NCBI GenBank assembly: GCA_035495555.1
Contig: DATJFQ010000015.1
Coordinates: 1 to 24,034 of the forward strand
DNA length: 24,034 nt
Source: DATJFQ01 sp035495555
GTDB taxonomy: Bacteria > Acidobacteriota > Vicinamibacteria > Vicinamibacterales > 2-12-FULL-66-21
Reading direction: 5' to 3'
Below, in pieces: positions 16,094 through 23,296 of the stretch (its first letter is position 1; every line of letters starts with the position of its first letter). Under the pieces are notes generated by a model that worked only from the letters and a program-made list of their open reading frames with translations, had not been told where the DNA came from and ran no database searches. The position numbers were made by a program, and so were the translations under genes.

Positions 16094-17549
16094 CCCGCGG
16101 GTGTGGATAGCCGGTCTGATCGCTTTGCCGGCGACGGTGATCGGCGCCTCCTGGCTGCGCATCGACGTCGAGCGCCTGCGGGGCGTCGCGGTCGTCTCGG
16201 CGATCGCGATGGTGCTCGCAGCGCTGGTCATCCCCGCGACCCCCGCGTTGCGCGACTTCTCGATCACGACCTCGGTATTGACCTGGATTCCCGGCGGAGA
16301 AGACATCGTTCGGATCGACGCGCTTTCGGCCGTCCTCCTGCCGTTCGCGGCAGGACTGTGGCTGCTGACCGTCGCGGTCACGCCGCGCGCGGCGCTCGAC
16401 CGGCGCGGCCTCCGGCGAACCGCTCTTGCGGCCCTGCTGACGCTCGCGTCGTTTCTCACGGCGAGCGCGGTGGTCCTGCTGCTGTTGTGGGTGGCGTCGG
16501 TGTGGGTCTTCCTGTCTGCGCTCGCGGATCCGGCACACCGTCACCAGCGCCGGGTCGTTGCCGCGTATCTGGGCGCGTCGACGCTGCTGCTGGCTGCTGG
16601 CGTCGTGCTGCTCGTCAGTCCCGGCGTGCAGCACACAAAGATCGAGACGACGGCAATGTGGCTGATCGTCCTCGCCGCGCTCATCCGGAAAGGGATTGTC
16701 CCGTTCCACGCGTGGGTGCCAGAGGTATTCGATCACGGCCGGCTCGGCCCGGCGATCCTGTTCAACGCACCGCAGGTCGGCGCCTACATCACGGTGGTGC
16801 TGATCGTGCCGCGGGCCTCGCCAGAGATGCTGCGAACGATCGCCATTCTGGCGCTCGGCACCGCTGTGTACGGTGGAGCGCTCGCGCTCGTGCAGCGCAG
16901 CGCGCGCCGCGCGTGCGGGTACCTCTTCATGAGTCAGTCGGCGCTCGTGATGGCTGGTCTCGATTGCACGAGTGTCACCGCGCTCGCGGGCGGCCTGTTA
17001 GTGTGGCTGTCGGCGGGCCTCGGATTTGCCGGACTCGCCCGTTGCGTCCAGGTCCTCGAGGCGCGGCGCGGCCGGCTGGATCTGACGCGGTATCACGGCG
17101 GGTACGATCGCATGCCCGTGCTGGCCATCAGCTTCCTGGCAGTCGGGCTGGCGTGCACCGGCTTCCCCGGCACGCTCGGCTTCATCAGCCAGGAACTGCT
17201 GGTCGACGGTGCCGTCGACGTCTTCCCGGTCATGGGCTTCGCGGTCGTCATTGCATCGGCGCTGATGGGGCTGGCGGTTCTGAGGATGTACTTCTCATTG
17301 TTCTGCGGCCGGCCGGACGTGCTGGCGCATCCCACGCTTCGGTTTGGACTCAAGCCGCGCGAGGCCTGGACGTTCGTTGCGCTCGTCGTCGCGCTAATCG
17401 CGCTTGGCGTCGCCCCACGGCCGCTGGTCGATTCGCGGATCGACGCGAGCGACCATATCCTGCGGCTGCGACAGGCACGCGCGTCCGGTACATCCAGCGT
17501 GATTGGCCGCCCGGACGTGCGTGCATACACCGTAACGCGCGGGCAATGA
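16086..17549 (+). CDS. Second proton-channel subunit (NuoM/NuoN-like) of the dab operon
   Basis: A 487-residue protein with many membrane helices, starting at the ATG (AGGATG) that overlaps the dabB stop by eight bases. It is an antiporter-like subunit: Lys202 in LIRKGIVPFHAWVPEVFDHG matches helix 7, SARRACGYLFMSQSALVMAG matches the Lys/Arg-AYSSISHMG region, and GFPGTLGFISQELLVDGA plus RMYFSLFCG match helices 11-13 of NuoM/NuoN. The helix-5 glutamate that follows a tryptophan in functional channels is absent: the segment reads LLLLWVASVWVF, with Val136 at the expected place. The third operon place and tight overlap argue for a DabA-DabB-NuoM-like complex. An alternative is a structural rather than conducting subunit. 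Confidence 0.82.
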   Translation: MTDPRVWIAGLIALPATVIGASWLRIDVERLRGVAVVSAIAMVLAALVIPATPALRDFSITTSVLTWIPGGEDIVRIDALSAVLLPFAAGLWLLTVAVTPRAALDRRGLRRTALAALLTLASFLTASAVVLLLLWVASVWVFLSALADPAHRHQRRVVAAYLGASTLLLAAGVVLLVSPGVQHTKIETTAMWLIVLAALIRKGIVPFHAWVPEVFDHGRLGPAILFNAPQVGAYITVVLIVPRASPEMLRTIAILALGTAVYGGALALVQRSARRACGYLFMSQSALVMAGLDCTSVTALAGGLLVWLSAGLGFAGLARCVQVLEARRGRLDLTRYHGGYDRMPVLAISFLAVGLACTGFPGTLGFISQELLVDGAVDVFPVMGFAVVIASALMGLAVLRMYFSLFCGRPDVLAHPTLRFGLKPREAWTFVALVVALIALGVAPRPLVDSRIDASDHILRLRQARASGTSSVIGRPDVRAYTVTRGQ

Positions 17550-17556
17550 GCCGTCG

Positions 17557-17595
17557 ACGAATCCGTCGCATACGGCGACGACCCGCGCGATTCGT
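17557..17595. terminator. Compound hairpin between convergent genes, possible bidirectional terminator
   Basis: ACGAATC (17557-17563) pairs with GATTCGT (17589-17595), and inside it CGTCGC (17564-17569) pairs with GCGACG (17575-17580) around ATACG. The left arm is a continuous 13 bases; the right arm is interrupted by eight. It lies between the dab operon end and the hsp20 stop. No T-run follows. Confidence 0.4.
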
Positions 17596-17661
17596 AGTAC
17601 TCGCGCGTCAGGTCATCTCGCCCACGACGAGGGTCCGGTCGTCGCGGGTGAGACGCGCATC

Positions 17662-18186
17662 TTATTTGGACTGCCCCGATTCGTCGCTGATTTCGAGCCG
17701 GCGGCCGGTTGTGACCTGCTCCGGCGGAGCGGGCATCCTGATCTCGAGCACGCCGTTGCGGAACGACGCCTTGGCTTGATCGACTATGGCCCCTTCAGGA
17801 ACCGGTATCGATCGAAAGAAGCTTCCGTAGCTGCGCTCCGTGCGATAGACGCCTCCCTCGTCGTCGCTGCGTTCGCGGCGGCGCTCACCCTGGATCGTCA
17901 CGGCGTCGTCTGTCACGTCAACCTTCACGTCGTCTTTGTTGAGGCCTGGCAAATCCGCGCGGATGATCAGCTCGTTCGACTGCTGCGTCACGTCAACGCG
18001 TGGTGCCCACATCAAGGTCTCGTCGCCCGCGGAGCGCCGGCGACGCGTCTGGCTCAACCCGAAATCATCGAACATCCGATCCATTTCGTCGGCGAAGTGC
18101 TCCAGCATCCGGAACGGCGACACTGCCTCGCGGTTGGTGAGTTGCGAAGCGCCACGTCGAGCCATGCCAGACTGTTTCTCAGGCAT
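17662..18186 (-). CDS. Small heat-shock protein, Hsp20/alpha-crystallin family
   Basis: A 174-residue protein; the ATG at 18186 is chosen because AGGAGG lies seven bases upstream. An N-terminal arm with FRMLEHFADEMDRMFDDFG precedes the alpha-crystallin domain (about 70-155): WAPRVDVTQQSNELIIRADLPG opens it and YRTERSYGSFFRSIPVPEG lies in its middle. The closing strand has the family signature FRNGVLEIRMP. The short tail carries an RRLEI, an I-x-I-like contact. These chaperones form oligomers that hold unfolding proteins without ATP. The gene stands 292 bases downstream of the NADH dehydrogenase-like gene on the same strand. No CIRCE element was found, so heat regulation is not evident. Confidence 0.93.
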   Translation of the reverse strand: MPEKQSGMARRGASQLTNREAVSPFRMLEHFADEMDRMFDDFGLSQTRRRRSAGDETLMWAPRVDVTQQSNELIIRADLPGLNKDDVKVDVTDDAVTIQGERRRERSDDEGGVYRTERSYGSFFRSIPVPEGAIVDQAKASFRNGVLEIRMPAPPEQVTTGRRLEISDESGQSK

Positions 18187-18478
18187 AAACGTCCTCCTGT
18201 GTTCTGAGTTCACTCGCGCGTCCCGCGGTACGTCCGGCCTCGATGCATGCGTGGGAGGCGCCGCCGGTGCGGCCGTTTCACGTCAGCAACGGCGGAAAGG
18301 TGCATGCAGGAGGTCTGCATCAGAACACCGCGAGGCGCGCCTGAAAGTCGACGCATACGATGTGCCTGATTGTTGAATTGGGGGGCGCAAGCCGCCACGC
18401 TGAGGCAGTTCGCATCAGACGAGCCGTCGTGTTTCACAACACTTCTGCTCCGGCGAATGCATTGAGCGGACGCGCTCT
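18187..18478. other. Intergenic region between NDH-2-like gene and hsp20
   Basis: This 292-base stretch holds no gene I can support. It contains a perfect hairpin, GCCGTT (18272-18277) with AACGGC (18288-18293), and two TGCATGC copies near 18244 and 18301. It must contain the hsp20 promoter if hsp20 is transcribed alone, but no good sigma-70 or sigma-32 pair was recognised. Confidence 0.35.
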
Positions 18479-19792
18479 TCAGTCGCGCCGCTCATTTCGC
18501 CCTGCGGCAGCCGCCGCGACGCTTCGCGGTGGACGGACCTGCTCGCGTTCCACGTGCAACTCGACCTTCGTGGTGTCCGGCCGGAAGAACAGCGCAACGG
18601 TCCAGTCGAGTACGATTCGCAGACGACGTTCCCAGCGCGGCATCTGAAACAAGTAATAGGTCCGGCGCAGCCACCACGCCGGAAACCCGGTGAGGCGCAT
18701 GCCGAACACGAGCGCCACCGCGCGCGTGTGACCGAGCGAGGCCATGGTCCCGAGCGGGCGGAACACGAAGGGAGTCGGGACGCGGCCTTCGATCTCGGCC
18801 TCGATGTTGCGCGCGAGGTGACGCGCTTCACGAACGGTATGCTGCGCCAGCGCGGGGTACGGACGTCCGTCGGGCCCCGGGATCGAGGCACAATCACCCA
18901 GCGCCCACACATTCGCATGGCTGCGGCTCCTCATCGTCGCGTCGACGGCAATCCGCCCGCGTTGATCGTGTACGACGGAGAGCTCACTGGCCACAACGCT
19001 CGGGACGATTCCTGCCGCGAGCACAATCGTGCTCGCGTCGATGATCTCGTGTCCCACACGAACACGCCCGGGTTCGATGGACTGAACGGCTGTCGACACG
19101 TGGATGTCAGCGCCGCGCCGGCGGAGCACGTTCGCGGCGACCGCCGCGAGCTTCTCGTCGATCTCGGGAAGGACTCGCGCGCCGGCTTCGAACAACTTGA
19201 AACGGACCTCGTCCCGGCGGATCCGGGGATAGAAACGTAGTACGTCTTCCACGAAGGCGGTGAGCTCGCCAAGCAGTTCCACACCGACGAGGCCGCCGCC
19301 AATCACCACGATCGTCAGGTACCGCCGCCGTGCTGTCGATTCGTGCGTGGCATCGGCGCGCTCGAACTGCTCGATGACGTGGTTTCTCAACACGAGCGCG
19401 TCGGCCATCGTCTTGAAGGTGAACGCGTTCGACGAGCCGGCGATCAGCCGCTCGTTTGTGGACGCCCCCAGCGCGACCACGAGGTGGTCGTACGGCAAAT
19501 CGTAGCCGCTTCCTTCCGTTGAAACGGCCCGAACGATCTGGTGCTCGACATCGACGTGGTCGACCGTCGCCTCGATGAAACGCGTCCGCCGCAGGGCGGC
19601 GCGGATCGGCTGAGCACAGTGCCGTAGTTCCAGCCTTCCCGAGCAGGATTCGAACAGGAGCGGTGTCAGGACGAAGAAGTTCTCACGGCTGACCAGCGTG
19701 ATCTCGACATTCGGCTGCCCGCGCAGGCGCCGCTCGAGGTGGCGTGCTGTCGTGACGCCGCCGAATCCTCCGCCGAGCACGACTATACGCAC
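18479..19792 (-). CDS. Type II NADH dehydrogenase-like FAD oxidoreductase
   Basis: A 437-residue protein. I place the start at the GTG at 19792, giving MRIVVLGGGFGGVTTARHL with AAGGAGGG about nine bases upstream; the open frame continues upstream to 20041 but that part has no protein character. The first Rossmann fold binds FAD (GGGFGG, 7-12). A second in VVIGGGLVGVELLGEL binds NAD(P)H, and ANVWALGDCASIPGPDGRPY closes the FAD site. The C-terminus (PAWWLRRTYYLFQMPRWERR and following) is the amphipathic membrane-attachment region of NDH-2 enzymes. It probably passes electrons from NADH to quinone at the inner membrane without pumping protons. It lies 112 bases downstream of an alcohol dehydrogenase on the same strand, which would generate NADH. 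Confidence 0.88.
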   Translation of the reverse strand: MRIVVLGGGFGGVTTARHLERRLRGQPNVEITLVSRENFFVLTPLLFESCSGRLELRHCAQPIRAALRRTRFIEATVDHVDVEHQIVRAVSTEGSGYDLPYDHLVVALGASTNERLIAGSSNAFTFKTMADALVLRNHVIEQFERADATHESTARRRYLTIVVIGGGLVGVELLGELTAFVEDVLRFYPRIRRDEVRFKLFEAGARVLPEIDEKLAAVAANVLRRRGADIHVSTAVQSIEPGRVRVGHEIIDASTIVLAAGIVPSVVASELSVVHDQRGRIAVDATMRSRSHANVWALGDCASIPGPDGRPYPALAQHTVREARHLARNIEAEIEGRVPTPFVFRPLGTMASLGHTRAVALVFGMRLTGFPAWWLRRTYYLFQMPRWERRLRIVLDWTVALFFRPDTTKVELHVEREQVRPPRSVAAAAAGRNERRD

Positions 19793-19851
19793 GATGACAT
19801 CCCTCCTTTTCAGTGCCACATATGAGTAAGACGAATCACGGACGATCGTTG

Positions 19852-19892
19852 TGACACGGCCGCGCGATTCCGTGTCAGAGGCCGTTTCGGCC
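19852..19892. promoter_or_regulatory. Two adjacent inverted repeats between adh and the NDH-2-like gene
   Basis: TGACACGG (19852-19859) and CCGTGTCA (19870-19877) are perfect 8-bp arms with a 10-base loop. Next to them GGCCG (19880-19884) pairs with CGGCC (19888-19892) around TTT. They fill much of the 112-base gap between the two genes. They could be an operator for the NDH-2-like gene or a Rho-independent-like pause after adh; no T-run is present. Confidence 0.4.
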
Positions 19893-19904
19893 GAGAGTGT
19901 GTAT

Positions 19905-20933
19905 TCATTCAGTCCCTGAAGGACGCAGCAGGGTCTTGATCGCACGCCGCTCGTCCATTGCTCGATAGCCTTCGGCGACGCGATCGAGCGGCAGCACGAG
20001 GTCGAACACTTTCCCTGGATTGATCGTCCCGGTGAAGACAAGATCGATCAGTTGCGGCAGATACCGCCGAACGGGCGCCGGACCACCAAGCAGCCGGACG
20101 TGGCGGAAGAACAGATCGGCGCCGTCCAGCGTGACGCCGTGCGGCACGCCGACGTAGCCGACGGAGCCGCCGGGCCGCGTCGATTTGATCGCCTGCATCA
20201 TCGACTCCTGGGTGCCCACACACTCCAGCACGGAATCGGCGCCGACGCCGTTCGTCAACTGTTTGATGCGCTCAACGCCCTCGTCACCGCGCTCGGTCAC
20301 GATGTGCGTGGCGCCGAATTCGCGCGCGAGCTTCTGCCGCGCCTCGTGGCCGCTCATTGCGATGATGCGTTCCGCGCCCATCTGCTTCGCTGAGAGCACG
20401 CCGAGCAGTCCGACCGCGCCGTCACCAACGACGACAACCGTCGCACCAGGCTTCACATTCGCTGCATCAGCCGCGAACCAGCCGGTGCCCATCACGTCGG
20501 AGAGCGCGAGCATGCTCGGGATGTCGTCGGCGTCTGGCAGGTCGCGCGTCGCGACGAGTGTGCCGTCCGCAAGCGGCACCCGGAGCCGCGGTGCCTGTGC
20601 GCCAAGGACCGGCGTCTTGTGCTCGCAGGAAGTCTGAAAGCCCTCGCGGCAGTGCGGACACGTGTTGTCCGACGCGAAGAACGATCCGATGGCGAACTGT
20701 CCGGGCTTCAAGGACGTCACGCCGCGGCCGACTTCTTCGACGTAGCCGCAGTACTCGTGGCCCATCGGCGTTGGCGCCGGGAACGACGCGATGCCGCGAT
20801 ACGGCCACAGGTCCGAACCGCAGATGCAGGTTAGTGGCAGACTGATGATGGCGTCCGTCGGCTCGATGATGGCAGGGTCAGGCCGTTCTTCGAACCGGAC
20901 ATCGCGGGGGCCGTACAAAACCGTTCCTTGCAT
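19905..20933 (-). CDS. Zinc-dependent alcohol dehydrogenase (medium-chain family)
   Basis: A 342-residue MDR enzyme. Catalytic zinc ligands are Cys38 (CGSD) and His59-Glu60 (GHEYCGYVEEVG). The structural zinc loop has Cys92, Cys95 and Cys103 in the usual spacing, but the first ligand position is Asp89, a variation that occurs in the superfamily. The NAD(P) fold begins VVVVGDGAVGLLGVLSAKQM. The start at 20933 has AAGG seven bases upstream. It oxidises an alcohol or reduces an aldehyde with a nicotinamide cofactor; the substrate cannot be read from sequence. Placed before the NDH-2-like gene on the same strand, it could feed it NADH. A TTATAAA sequence at 20948-20954 is a possible -10 but lies very close to the start codon. 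Confidence 0.9.
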   Translation of the reverse strand: MQGTVLYGPRDVRFEERPDPAIIEPTDAIISLPLTCICGSDLWPYRGIASFPAPTPMGHEYCGYVEEVGRGVTSLKPGQFAIGSFFASDNTCPHCREGFQTSCEHKTPVLGAQAPRLRVPLADGTLVATRDLPDADDIPSMLALSDVMGTGWFAADAANVKPGATVVVVGDGAVGLLGVLSAKQMGAERIIAMSGHEARQKLAREFGATHIVTERGDEGVERIKQLTNGVGADSVLECVGTQESMMQAIKSTRPGGSVGYVGVPHGVTLDGADLFFRHVRLLGGPAPVRRYLPQLIDLVFTGTINPGKVFDLVLPLDRVAEGYRAMDERRAIKTLLRPSGTE

Positions 20934-20966
20934 GTCACACCTTTTCCTTTATAAGTGCGGCATGGG

Positions 20967-20997
20967 GTCACCGTGCTCCGTACTGCTCGCCGGTGAC
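20967..20997. promoter_or_regulatory. Inverted repeat upstream of adh
   Basis: GTCACCG (20967-20973) and CGGTGAC (20991-20997) are perfect 7-bp arms, centres 24 bp apart, 34-64 bases upstream of the adh start codon. The position overlaps where a -35 element would lie for the possible -10 at 20948-20953. Candidate operator; binding protein unknown. Confidence 0.4.
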
Positions 20998-21034
20998 GTG
21001 CTCACGGTCGCACTTTGGCCGAGCGGATGAGTGT

Positions 21035-21055
21035 GCCAGGCGGTGCGCGCCTGGC
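21035..21055 (-). terminator. GC-rich hairpin downstream of the DUF3309 gene
   Basis: GCCAGGCG (21035-21042) and CGCCTGGC (21048-21055) form a perfect 8-bp stem with a 5-base loop, 35 bases beyond the DUF3309 stop in the direction of transcription. No T-run follows (ACACTCATCC), so it may be a weak or Rho-assisted terminator separating this gene from adh. Confidence 0.45.
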
Positions 21056-21090
21056 CCATCTGAGTGAATCCCGCGCGGTTCTCAGACCGT

Positions 21091-21273
21091 CTACCGCATC
21101 ATCGGGCCTCCGAGGTGGCCCGTGAGCCAGAGGATGAGCACGATGAGCACCACGAGACCGAGCAGCCCGCCGCCGTAGTGTGGCGCACCCCACCCGGCGC
21201 CACGGCCGTAGTAGTACCCGCCGCCTCCGCCAAACAGGAGCACCAACACGATGATCAGGATAATGAGTCCCAT
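21091..21273 (-). CDS. DUF3309-like small membrane protein
   Basis: A 60-residue protein starting at the ATG at 21273 with AAGGAGAG seven bases upstream, a strong ribosome-binding site. It is two hydrophobic helices (MGLIILIIVLVLLF and GLLGLVVLIVLILWLTGHL) joined by a glycine-tyrosine loop (GGGGGYYYGRGAGWG), the layout of DUF3309 proteins, which are abundant in soil proteobacteria and acidobacteria. No function is established for the family. Its ribosome-binding site lies within the end of the decayed gene upstream, as if a deletion had brought that fragment next to it. Confidence 0.8.
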   Translation of the reverse strand: MGLIILIIVLVLLFGGGGGYYYGRGAGWGAPHYGGGLLGLVVLIVLILWLTGHLGGPMMR

Positions 21274-21779
21274 GGCACTCTCCTTTTCTTGACCACTTTG
21301 ATGACCACCAGCAGGTGCAAGGGTGCTACGGGCTGTAGTCCCAGAATGGACTGCAGCAGCAGCGGAAACGCTGTGGCGTTCCATAACTGCGGCGCGTTCG
21401 CCCGCGGATAGGCGCCCAGCGTCGGGCGCTCACCGCGGGCGTACCCTCCGACGCATTCAGGCACGCGATGGCTGGCAGCTGCCTTCCAGTGGCGGTGAAT
21501 CACGTCGACTTTCCCGATCCAGGCGCGCCGCCGCCGAACTCGGCGATCTCTGGGTAGACATAAGTAAACGCCAGGGCAGAGGGCAAAACGGACGCCGTTT
21601 CGCAGAGCCGCGGCGATCGTCAGCCGCAGTGTTTTCAGGAAGCGCGCTTCCCGAAAGTAGTAGCCGGACAGCGGCTCGCCATCGCTGCATTCACCGTTCG
21701 TCCTGACGATCAGCAGCGACGCGCCTTTCCAGGCGGACAACGTATCTGGACGAATGATCGCGCGCGCCGTGCTGCTCAA
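21255..21779 (-). pseudogene. Remnant of a glycogen-debranching-type enzyme (amylo-alpha-1,6-glucosidase-like)
   Basis: The 174-codon open frame starts at a TTG eight bases after the DUF2231 stop. Its first ~55 residues (ARAIIRPDTLSAWKGASLLI and LSGYYFREARFLKTLRLTI) match the N-terminal domain start of GDE_N-type debranching proteins. Residues ~102-158 (HRVPECVGGYARGE and AYPRANAPQLWNATAFPLLL) match the last part of the (alpha/alpha)6 catalytic domain of the same proteins. These two ends are normally separated by several hundred residues; here only ~45 unrelated, arginine-rich residues join them. The central barrel and its catalytic acids are missing, and the C-terminus runs into the DUF3309 leader. 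I read it as an internally deleted pseudogene, without reconstructing every frameshift. Confidence 0.7.
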
Positions 21780-21787
21780 CGCGTGCC

Positions 21788-22279
21788 TTACGCGCCTTTC
21801 GCGGGACGGCCGGAGAGGGAGCTCGGCGCGTCCAGGTTCGCGCCGTTATCGACTCCGACGCCGAGCCGATCCACCAGTTCGCCGCCGAGCCAGCCTCCGA
21901 TGGCGCCGAGTACGAGGCCGACCACCTCGATGGCAAACAGGGACGAGGTCGTCTCCAGCTGTGCGGCGTTATAGCGCACCCAGCACACGATGGCGAAGGC
22001 GACAATAGCGAGGACATTGCTGCCGGCGTGCATCAGGCCGACGCGTTTCGCGCGGGTTCCGGCGGGAATGGCGAGCCAGTCGATCAAGCCGAAGACCGCT
22101 GCCAGCAGACCGCCGATGATGCCGCCGACGATGTTCCAGAACCCGACGGTGGCGAGCGTCGTGGATCCGCGCCAGAGATAGATCGCGTCGAACACCACCG
22201 CGCCGATGAACAAGCCCAGCGGCAACACGATCAGCATCGGGTGAATCGGATGTCCGAGGAGCTTTGCACGACTCTCCAT
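21788..22279 (-). CDS. DUF2231 membrane protein
   Basis: A 163-residue protein with GGGAGGAAGG directly upstream of its ATG. It opens with the family block LLGHPIHPMLIVLPLGLFIG and has four membrane helices, including FWNIVGGIIGGLLAAVFGLI and VVGLVLGAIGGWLGGELVDR; a short soluble tail follows. The histidines of GHPIHPM could bind a metal or haem, as suggested for some DUF2231 proteins, but no function is proven. It is the first gene of a leftward run that includes the debranching-enzyme remnant. A winged-helix regulator is transcribed divergently from the 221-bp region upstream. Confidence 0.88.
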   Translation of the reverse strand: MESRAKLLGHPIHPMLIVLPLGLFIGAVVFDAIYLWRGSTTLATVGFWNIVGGIIGGLLAAVFGLIDWLAIPAGTRAKRVGLMHAGSNVLAIVAFAIVCWVRYNAAQLETTSSLFAIEVVGLVLGAIGGWLGGELVDRLGVGVDNGANLDAPSSLSGRPAKGA

Positions 22280-22390
22280 GCCTTCCTCCCGTCATAGTGA
22301 GATGAGGTCTCCGGTTAGGTCGCGGCTGCCACGGATAACGAACATAAACATTGGCCATCCGCCCCGTTAGCAAGCCGCGGACCACGTAGA

Positions 22391-22434
22391 CGCACGTGCG
22401 ATCGCGTCGTCGGCACATCTCTTGTTCCAGAGAT
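22391..22434. promoter_or_regulatory. Palindromes in the DUF2231/regulator divergent region
   Basis: CGCACGTGCG (22391-22400) is a perfect 10-bp palindrome. ATCTCT (22417-22422) and AGAGAT (22429-22434) are perfect arms around TGTTCC. Both lie in the 221-bp region between the divergent DUF2231 and winged-helix regulator genes, the usual place for a shared operator. Which protein binds is not known. Confidence 0.4.
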
Positions 22435-22500
22435 CCGAAAACGTGTCAGGCGCGCAGTTGTCGAACGAAGAAGCTTTAGCAGCGCGCCTGTGGAGCCTGC

Positions 22501-23136
22501 ATGCTGAAGCGTCAGCTCATGGATACGACTCGGGGCCGAATAGTAGCCCTGCTGCAGAAGGACGATCTCGCGGTCGATGACCTCGCTGTCGCGCTGCGGC
22601 TCACACCCAACGCTGTGCGGAGCCACATCACCGCGATGGAACGTGACGGGGTGGTGCAGCGCGTCGGCCTGCGTCCCGGTACAACCCGCCCCTTTCAGAC
22701 GTACCAGTTGACACCCGAGACTGATCAGCTTCTGTCGCGTGCCTACATACCGTTTGTGAGTCAGCTCATTTCCGTGCTCACAGCCGCCCTGCCGGCCGAC
22801 GATGTGGAACGCCTCGTCCGGGAGGCGGGGCGTGGACTCGCGCGCGCATTGATTCGGGCCTCGCCGGCGGACACTCTTGAGGAGAAAGCTGCGGCCGCGA
22901 GCGTAGTGCTCAACGAAGAGCTGGGGTCACTGACGCATGTCGAATCCAACGGACATTTAGTAATACGCGGCGCCGGATGTCCGTTGTCCGCACTGACGGG
23001 CAGACATCCGGCGGTGTGCCGCGCGATGGAGACGCTGGTCACCGAGATGGTCGGTGCTCCGGCGCGGGAATGCTGCGATCGGTCCAATCGGCCGAAGTGC
23101 TGCTTCGACATTGCGCGCGATACGCCGAGTACCTGA
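22501..23136 (+). CDS. Winged-helix regulator with SufR-like cysteine cluster
   Basis: A 211-residue protein with GGAG five bases before the ATG; a second ATG at 22519 is possible. Residues 8-75 form a winged helix-turn-helix (GRIVALLQKDDLAVDDLAVA, then LTPNAVRSHITAMERDGVV). The C-terminal domain ends with six cysteines: Cys160, Cys173, Cys191, Cys192, Cys200 and Cys201. Cys160 and Cys173 follow the C-x12-C spacing that starts the iron-sulfur site of SufR-type (COG2345) regulators, and GCPLSAL and KCCFDI fit that group. It may sense redox, oxygen or iron through a cluster. It is divergent from the DUF2231 gene and probably controls it. The cluster is a prediction. Confidence 0.8.
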   Translation: MLKRQLMDTTRGRIVALLQKDDLAVDDLAVALRLTPNAVRSHITAMERDGVVQRVGLRPGTTRPFQTYQLTPETDQLLSRAYIPFVSQLISVLTAALPADDVERLVREAGRGLARALIRASPADTLEEKAAAASVVLNEELGSLTHVESNGHLVIRGAGCPLSALTGRHPAVCRAMETLVTEMVGAPARECCDRSNRPKCCFDIARDTPST

Positions 23137-23296
23137 GCTTCATGTCGAAGGCCACTCGCGCGTGTTGGCAAACGCGGTGAGCTCGGCCTCTCGTCCCTGT
23201 CAATCGGGCATGCGCTGAGAGATCCTGTGAATCGCGCGGCGCGCCTGCTGCAAGGGCCTGAGCGCGGAGCAGGACGTCGCCATCTTCTTCAGTGGG

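Noticed and set aside
14798..16459. A 553-codon minus-strand open frame across dabB
   Set aside because: Antisense shadow of the membrane-protein gene; the composition is Arg/Gln/Asp-rich with no recognisable fold.
16103..17779. A 558-codon plus-strand open frame overlapping the third dab gene
   Set aside because: It is out of frame with the NuoM-like gene, which has clear homology and tight operon overlap; the alternative translation is low-complexity.
19793..20041. An N-terminal extension of 83 codons on the NDH-2-like gene
   Set aside because: The strong Shine-Dalgarno before the GTG at 19792 and the immediate GGGFGG motif set the start; the extension would cross the inverted repeats and overlap adh.
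21274..21787. Calling this stretch a complete functional hypothetical protein
   Set aside because: Both ends belong to one large enzyme family while the catalytic centre is missing, so a decayed gene is the simpler reading.
23137..23296. Possible small gene between the regulator and the PIN toxin
   Set aside because: No open frame with a start, ribosome-binding site or protein-like composition could be supported in these 160 bases.
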